NCBI RefSeq assembly: GCF_964340395.1
Contig: NC_135564.1
Span: forward strand, 2,381,501-2,445,500
Origin: Glandiceps talaboti
Lineage: Eukaryota > Hemichordata > Enteropneusta > Spengelidae
Direction of reading: 5' to 3'
Length of the DNA: 64,000 nucleotides
The notes beneath the pieces are model-generated. The model was not told the origin of the DNA, did not search any database, and saw only the letters and a list, made by a program, of their open reading frames with translations. Made by a program: the position numbers and the translations under genes. The number at the start of each line of letters is the position of its first letter. Position 1 is the first letter of the stretch. Positions 56,323 to 64,000 of the stretch are shown in pieces.

Positions 56323-59300
56323 TTCCACCATAAAAATCATATTAAATCAAATTAAATCACCAATTACACGATATTTGTTGGGCTGCTCCAAGGTGCTAAA
56401 GTGCGCAAGCATTCTATAGAAAAGGAATACAAAAGCATAAAAATATTTCACATATGTTGTACAAAGTTGGTTTCATATATTGTACGTAGTTCATTCCAAT
56501 CGAAAGGATTCGATGTTTCGAAAAATAACGATGTTTCCATGATCTCTCGATATATGAACTTGTTGATTTATAGTGGAATGTATGACTGGTAATTTTCGTA
56601 GTGGTTATAAAGACAAAGGGAAACGAAACTTTATCTTTTATTTTCAAATTTATAGTTTTTATGTATGTAAAATAATATTGAGAAGTAACATAAATATCGC
56701 ATTGCAATTGTTGCAATATAATTACAATAACGACCCAGTTCTGGTGTAAAAACTGACATAACATTTTATCACTACGGACAGTCTCACAGTTTCAAATGTC
56801 CTTGTCATACATGTATTTATTCTTTTAAAAAGTGTGCACCGTGGGAGGGGATCAGGACACTCCTCTCACACCCTCCCCACCAGCGACCACGGTGATGCTA
56901 TTTCTCCTCCAAATTTAGATTGAAAGAGAAAGCCCTGCTGACTAAGTATTTCCATGTATTGGTTGCAGCCCATGAATTCTCTCCCTACAAAGCCCACATC
57001 TATTCAAGTGGTAAAGAAATGTGTATGGATGCTCAAGTCGATTGCAATTGCATATCTCCAGAATGTAGGAGAGTGTACCATATACCATATAATTGAACAT
57101 GTAAAATCTCTGTGTAGCTTTGGGCGGGGGGGGGGGGGCTAAGAAAATTCTGGGGTTCATTTCGGGGGCCGTTTTTATGGGGTATAACATTTTTTGAGAG
57201 CCCGAGGGGTGGGGTACTGCGAAAAATACTGCTCGGGCCCTTAGTCACTACGGAAAGAAACGGGAAGTCCTTTGACATACAGGGAAGTTGTTTAAGTTTT
57301 GAAGAGGTCGTGTATGCTTGCTAGCTTTTATAACCTAATGATTGGCAGTCACCAAATTGCATATTGACATGAAGTGACTGAAATAAGATTTCTTGGTACA
57401 AAGGCTGCTAAATATTAGTTGGGAACATTTTATAGTATGTTCATACATAATACGTTACAACAGTTAATCATACTATTATGACTATTTTCATAATTTTGGG
57501 ACAGTGTCAAAATCTCTAAATGGTCATCATTCTTAGAGTTTCAAATTACTCAAATTCCATACACTCCTTAAGATTTATATTTCCTAATTTTCTTAGAATT
57601 GACGTGTAAAGAGGAACAATGATGACGTATATGTGATATATTACACCAAAACAAAACAGCATGAACTCGGTGTGAAGTATGTTAGTTTCAGATCGTGACG
57701 TAGGACGAGGTGGTTAGACGAAATCGAACGTATGAAATATTCCAATTATTTAGAAATATACAGGAAATATTAGTTTGTCAGATCTTAGAAGAAATGAATT
57801 TCTGTGACGAATACACGTATTACTAAGTATGATATTTATAATTTGCTAACCCAGTAGATATGTATTGTATAATCTTTACGAAAAATACATGATTTTATAA
57901 ACTTATTTTTGATAAGTCATAAAAGTATATTATTATAGTTGTTCTCAAATTGATAAACATTGAAATATTAATAGACCGTAAAGATGCCGAGCTCATGTTT
58001 CTGCCTCAAACTTACACGTGTCAAAATACACATCATTTAGTAGCTCTGCAGGGAGGCTAGCCCTGGAAATATGCGCCGTAGAACTCCGACACGTCTTCAT
58101 CCATATGTCGGGTCTCCGGGAGCGCACTTTTCCAGAGCGACATGGGGGCAAAATTGTCTCATAGTTCGTAGAAACATCGACTTTTAGCTGTTTCACCGTG
58201 TCGAAATTCTTACGATATAAATTACAACCTAACTAAACAAAGAGTATGCAATTAGTTTTCCATAAAGCTGTGGTTACCCATAACAATTGGCACAGAGCTG
58301 TGTGGTCACGTGGGAAATGACAAATATAGCAATACCGGTATCGACACCCTTACCACTTGAATAATGAAAGCTCATCTGTACAAACTTTCAGTCTATATTA
58401 ATAAATTCAACTTTGTGAACTAATGCTATTTTCTTGGTGCAAAATTGATGAACATATACCGTACCACTTGTTGGAATGTGAATAAGACATAGCGATGGTA
58501 TAGCGCCCCCACCGTCGTCAATATTAAATCCTTGTGTTAAGACTTCATCACGGGCAGGTATATTTGGCATAATTTCTGACCTCAACAAGTCAAAGTTAAA
58601 ATCAGACAACAACAAAAAGTGTTAGTTGTATAATATTCAACCAAGTCATTTAAGAACTTGCAGATAATAATAATGTTGAAGATAGTGAGGGTACCTAATA
58701 TTTAAGACAGTTCACTGTTTCGTCACTCATAGCCATTCATGATCTTGGCCAAATCTCCCATTTTTAATAGTATGATGTAATGTTTGCCATATGTGTCTTT
58801 GCCAATATCATAATGGGGGAAAGAGTTGTCCGAATTGATAAGTATCAGTATGTATAACAAAACTATCATTATTACTATATTGTTCTTACATATAAGCACA
58901 TTAAATTTTCAAGAAAGAAAAAAAGAAAGAAAAAAACATCATTAACACCGGAATTAAATGAGAAATACAAGTTCTTGTCGCATTGATATAAATAAGTAAA
59001 CTCGGATTTATTTTCATCCAATTATGTTACGTCTCATCGCATATAGTATAAAATTTTGGACCTAAAGCTTTGAAGCAATTTTTTCCAACGAATTAGTATG
59101 TGATACTTTGATAGATAAGAATCTCAATATTGAATATATATATTCAGACATGTGATTGATAATGGGGTGGTGGGGTGTTAGGTTCAAAGAGTACATTTTA
59201 CCCCATTCATCTAGATCAGCTCTACCATGCATGTCATATTCTTTTATGTACGTTATCTTGGTGTGTAGTGTTATAGTGCTGTTTCTAGACGATAACAGTG

Positions 59301-59449
59301 AAATACGAGAAATCTGAAATTGCGAGTCTTTTATAACAAAAGTTTCAGCGGGCCATGGACCATGTCTCATATAAACATGATCTCTGGATATTCACCCACG
59401 TGCTCAACCCCTACCCAAGTCTAGTGTATAGCCTGATCGTGATATCACC

Positions 59450-59583
<134 letters not shown>

Positions 59584-60829
59584 ACAATATAAACAAACAT
59601 CATGACTTTGAACAAACAAACATCGATTGACAAACAAAATAATCTATATCGTGTTATCGTTCATTGCTAATCGATCATTCTATGAAATTGTAAACTTGTG
59701 GTGTGAGTCACTTATTTATTGTTCCATGACTGGTGTTGCATATCTACTTGGAAAGTTACCCATGGAGAAATCCTATCACAACAAAACCATATTACAATAC
59801 CACCCGTGGGTATTGACAAACTCTATGTGGTGGATTCAGTTACGTGTGACAGTCTGCTCAGGATCTGATAAAAAATATACCATGATATCATTTATACGGA
59901 TCAGTTCATTTTTTATACATCTTTTGCATTGTGTATAACTTTAAAGTTTATCTGAACCATTCTTATTCTTTACTTCCTTCATATAACAACTTCAGTGCTG
60001 ATTGATTGTTGCATGTTGGCAATCTTCTTTCGCATTTCGATTAAAAATATTCGTGTGTGATATAAGGGTTTAATTTAGATGTAAAGATGTAAAAACAGTT
60101 ATCTGGTCCGTCTGTAGAAAATGTCGGTCTTTCTGGCTCTGGCTAATGCGAGAACTTGAGATTGCGTCATGGGCCTTGAAGAATTGAAGAGGCTTGGCCG
60201 AATTTAGCATCATCTGTATATTAAGTTATGATAGAAAATTATGGTGATGCGACAGAATATGAACAGTGTTAAAAAGTAGAAAGAATTGAATTCATTGGTT
60301 CAGTAGCAAAGCATTGGGAAAAACTTTATTTTTTTCGACTTGGGAGTCTAAATTTCTCCTTAGTACAGTAAAACCATTGACGTCGTGAGAAAACAAAGAT
60401 TAAGAGTGTCCGAATGTTATTTTATCCAGGTGTTAGATCGCCTTTAAAACACCCAAACCTTCCGACAAAGCTGTCGACGTGTGACTTCAATTAGCTCAAT
60501 ATTGACGTACGACATGGTTGTGTTGGTTCCCTTTGCTTTCAGAAATATCACATACTCTACCGGTATTCCCGTCTTGGTTTGTATTTTTGACTACTGTGCT
60601 ATCTGCGTCAATTCATGTACACAGGTAAGTGTAAACAATATTGACCTTTGTTCTAGTCTCACGGGTTAGGCTCAAAGAAGTTGGTGATACAGGTCAGGTC
60701 AGGGGTCAGGTCAGGGGTCAGGTCTGGTCTTTGTCGAAATACAAGTACAAGTACAGTCTGACACCTGATTGATCGATCTATTGACTCCGCTACGTCATTT
60801 GGTTACTTGTTGCTGGGTCACTTTCAATC

Positions 60830-60907
60830 ATGCCTGGCCCAGTAAACAACCCCAGTCAAACTACGACTCATACACCACTAAAGGAACTGTTCAGAATTAA
60901 TTTTGTG
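60830..60907 (+). CDS. Possible first coding exon (low confidence)
   Basis: An ATG at 60830 opens 26 codons (MPGPVNNPSQTTTHTPLKEL..., ending RINFV) to a good donor (TTTGTG|GTATGT). A TACGTCAT (CRE-like) lies about 40 bp upstream. I could not find a following exon with certainty. The peptide is not recognised. Without a second exon this remains a guess from start, donor and promoter-like context. Confidence 0.25.
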
Positions 60908-63415
60908 GTATGTTTTGCCTTTTTTTTCATTATTACCATTACAAGTTTATGACAGGTGTTACGTTTCTAATCATTTAAGAATAAGGAATTCGGGATCGGA
61001 TCGGATCGGAAAAAACTAGACTGTCATCAGATCTTTTGTCTCATAATCTTAATTTTTTTTTTTAATTTGTTAAGTTCATTTCAAAGTTTTGGAAGGAAAA
61101 TGTGGTCAACTTATTTTTTTTTATTTGCTTCACCTACTATGAGAGCCAACAGCGTCTTTGGCAAGAATTCTTCGGGTTGGTTGCCATGGAGAAGTCCTTA
61201 TAATCATTATATGACAGGAAATTCTTTTTCCCCAAGTTACATTGACTTTGACAGTGACAGTGTCGCCCACGGTCAGTTTCCGTTCTGAGAACACGTTGCC
61301 GTTTACATGTATGTATTGAACTTTTTACAACATCATGAACAAATGACTTCCGCGGTAGTACCATATATTTCAAAAGAACACGATGTACACTTTCTTGGTA
61401 TATTCATTTGTCGACATATTATTTAACCAGAAACGGGAAAAGTGTCGTGCATGCGATCGATGACAGGAATCCCATGTAAATGGTATATAACAGTTCTGAA
61501 AAATGTACAATTATTGTATTAGTGGTTTAATATACATGTACTGAAATTCATAATTTTGTTCTATCCTTCGAATTTTGAATAAATATATGTATTCCTAGTT
61601 CAGGTAAGACATTCAGAACTATTTGCCAAAAAGTTTTGAGTAAATGGGCGTCAGAGGTGTTACTGTGGAAACACGCTTGTTGGCTATTCTGTTTATAGTC
61701 CACCCACGCCGTTTGATGAGTCACCAGTTATCTTCAGACTACACTGAAAATTTGACTAAGAACAGCTCTTAGTAAGGATCAGATCACGACTGAAATCGGC
61801 CCACCAAAATCTAAACTTCTTGTGAACAAACGAGCAATCGATAACTTCCCATGAAAGTTTCCTTAGTTGGCCTTTTCTTCCAGAGGGGAGTCGCTAAATT
61901 GATTGAAGAGCTTTTATAAACCGTACGTACGTCCAAAGTGGGACCGGGAACACACTGATGAACAGAAGAAAGACGAAACTCACAGTTCTAACGTCTTTAT
62001 ACAAGTAACGAGTTTTACGCTCTGCGCCTGTCCCAATACAGACAATTAGTTTGGTGTATACTTCGTAGAGACCATACGTGACAATCGCACTTCAGGTAAG
62101 TTCCCCTCCTTTCAAAGAAACCGTTAATTTTGCAATTTGTACTGCATATATGATTCGACCCCGCTATCATTGCAATGTACGTAGCCATGCTGTGCAACTG
62201 AGGCTAGTGTATGCGAACGAACGGAGCCTGACACACTGTGTGTGTTTATAAACCTTTCTTCTGCCCGGAGATCGTAAATTTGCCCTCGATCTTCAAACGT
62301 CTTGATCCATCTCCAAAATAATGATTTGCAGCAGTTTAGTCATACGTAAGTGTACAGCGTGCAGCGGGGCAAGAAGTTGGGAGAGTTCGTTTGCAGTAAA
62401 AAAAAAATCGTTTTTTGAAGCAGACGACACTCGGTGCTATCCGCATGTACGTGCCAGATATTGATATCTTGACCAGGATTTAATACTAGGTGGGAATATG
62501 GCGGAAAGTATTGGCAAGTTTATTACCGTGGGTGTTTGGCAAAATGAAGTATTCAGATGCGCCGCACCATTTAGCCAGTATTAAAAACTGCAGCAATGTA
62601 ATTTTTTTATGACATTTGACCCATTGAAAACCGTCCAATTTTTGAATTTTGACCAGGGCATTATAATTTGATTTCGTGTCTTGTTATTTGTCAATTAGTG
62701 AAGTGAAGATTAATAATTTATTTTCATCTTACATGCAGATTTAGGGATCTCATTTTAGGTGTAAAAGTTTTAGTAAAACATCTCGTCATTATTGATTAAA
62801 GACAGTATTATCCCATTTACTTGCAGGTTTGTTTTCCCACACCTCCAGCCTGTTATTATAGTTAACACAATTTCAATGCAAAGCACGTGTACACACCTTT
62901 GAGTTGGCCTATATTACTAAATCCTAAAATATAACTTGTGTTGAACATTGGCTGAAAGTAAAAACCAAAAGCAGATATATTGATGTAGAATACTGTACTA
63001 TTTTATAGAGTGTCACTCAAGTTTCCACTGACATACTGACATCACTTTGTTCAGAATTTCAACAACAAAAATCAATCATCAAAGAAAGAAATTTAATGCT
63101 TGACTAACTTTTGTAACTATTGTTTTTACAGGATTTCCATTCACTTTGTTTAAAAACTCTTCAAGTTGGGAGACTACATTTTAGCTTGCTTGTCAGGATG
63201 TGTTGATTGTATAAAACCCATTGTGGATAGACAAAATACCATCAGAACCAGACAATACAACCCAGGGACTGGAAAAAAATAAGAGTGTTAATAACAAGTG
63301 TATGTGTAATTGAAATATCATTGTGGAAAGTTAATACATTGAGCTAGTACAAAGAACCTTTTTACTGTGAATACCAAGACAGCTAAGATTCTCCATTGTG
63401 GACTGACTTGACACC
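60908..63415. other. Upstream region of the right-edge gene
   Basis: No certain exon. About 61.6-62.5 kb is locally richer in CpG and may hold the promoter and non-coding first exon(s) of the gene starting at 63416. An acceptor-like TTTTTACAG|GATTTCC at 63131/63132 suggests that the exon containing the start codon begins there. Confidence 0.35.
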
Positions 63416-63548
63416 ATGATGCCTGGCAGCATCACACAGTATCTACTCCTCTTTCTCATCTGTCAGTTATCCTCACTGACAGTTACAACAAATGAATTGG
63501 AGAAGTCAGAATGTCAGCCACCAGTGGCTCAAGTTCTACATTTCCCAG
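63416..63548 (+). CDS. First coding exon of a secreted or membrane protein (partial gene)
   Basis: ATG at 63416 (or the second ATG at 63419) opens 44 codons to a donor CCCAG|GTAATG at 63548/63549, ending in phase 1. The start MMPGSITQYLLLFLICQLSS is a good signal peptide with hydrophobic core LLLFLIC. A mature-type sequence ELEKSECQPPVAQVLHFPG with one Cys follows. A phase-1 junction after a signal peptide is typical of modular extracellular proteins. The family is not recognisable from this stub, and the rest lies to the right of the window. Confidence 0.55.
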
Positions 63549-64000
63549 GTAATGTATTACAATGTTTCCACCTCTTGACAATTGCACTCAAGATGAAACC
63601 CAATGCTTCAAGTGCCTCCCCAAACTTTTAGTATGTTACAATCACCCATCAGAATTAAAGTCAATTTGTCAATAGACAGAGCAGCCAGAAGGGGGCCACC
63701 ATTGTCTATGATTTGTCTCCAAGACTCTGCCAACAAATGACAAATCTTTCTGTCGAGTGTCATCCTTTCAAACAATTGGACATTTGTGATGATCCCCTGT
63801 ACTACAGTCTTTCTATCGTAGAGTATATACTGTGCCTGTTTTGATTCAAGATTAAAGTTACCCCAGTATAAAAAAAACCATGATGGCGTTGATTCTAGGC
63901 AATTTTTACTCTAGCGCAATCCTGTTTACAGTGATACAGTAGATACAGGAATGCCGCATGATAAATTATTGCTGAATCTACCACAGCCTTGAACTGATAG
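63549..64000. other. Right edge, presumably intron
   Basis: No exon seen. This is presumed to be the first coding-side intron of the gene at 63416. Confidence 0.4.

Noticed and set aside
56014-56419. Met-Tyr-Val-Cys and Tyr-Ile-His-Thr repeat proteins
   Set aside because: Artefacts of the TGTA microsatellite.
58388-58615. 75-codon minus-strand open frame
   Set aside because: Composition is not clearly coding and there is no splice context.
61067-61288. Second exon for the candidate start at 60830
   Set aside because: No acceptor in the right phase with a plausible peptide was found, so no joined model was made.

Overview
The window is nuclear DNA of an invertebrate animal. It is AT-rich, with short exons bounded by GT/AG, many mini- and microsatellites, foldback elements and tRNA-derived SINEs. 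The gene set is a GREB1-family protein, a single SMARCC (BAF155/170) orthologue and secreted collagen/C1q-like proteins. This suits a lophotrochozoan or an invertebrate deuterostome (brachiopod, mollusc, hemichordate or amphioxus type). I cannot name the species. No bacterial, viral or plasmid sequence was recognised.

Layout. (1) At 0-6.3 kb lies the 5' end of a minus-strand gene for an MGCG-type lipid-anchored protein; its promoter is near 6.2 kb and the rest lies left of the window. (2) At 8.55-20.33 kb (+) is a nine-exon gene with an N-terminal extended PHD finger (ePHD), an Asp-rich linker with a SUMO-interacting motif, and a GREB1-family body. That body is a circularly permuted SF2-helicase-like module followed by a glycosyltransferase-like domain. 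(3) At 22.07-26.81 kb (-), tail-to-tail with it, is a second ePHD gene. It has the same ePHD exon phases, a 14-residue tandem repeat, a duplicated exon and a coiled coil. (4) At 27.45-48.85 kb (+), head-to-head with gene 3 across about 630 bp, is a complete 22-exon SMARCC gene (SWI/SNF core subunit, 1208 aa). (5) Antisense in SMARCC intron 12 (38.73-41.54 kb) is a two-exon secreted collagen-C1q gene. (6) At 52.34-55.62 kb (-) is a related signal-peptide exon plus a long Gly-X-Y exon with no C1q exon nearby. (7) The right part (55.6-64 kb) is mostly non-coding, with a possible first exon at 60.83 kb and the first coding exon of a secreted or membrane protein at 63.42 kb.

How they relate. Three neighbouring genes (ePHD-GREB1-like, ePHD/coiled-coil, SMARCC) look like nuclear chromatin factors; two are a tail-to-tail ePHD pair, and the third shares a short divergent promoter interval with one of them. 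The C1q/collagen genes look like secreted lectin- or immune-type proteins. The phases of their exons allow, but do not prove, that the two first exons share one C1q exon antisense to SMARCC.

The most noteworthy object is the ePHD-GREB1-like protein. It appears to keep helicase motifs II, III, V and VI and a motif-I Lys that, as I recall, are partly degenerate in vertebrate GREB1, and it carries its own chromatin-reader domain. Exon boundaries were read by eye and checked for phase; no alignments or searches were run.
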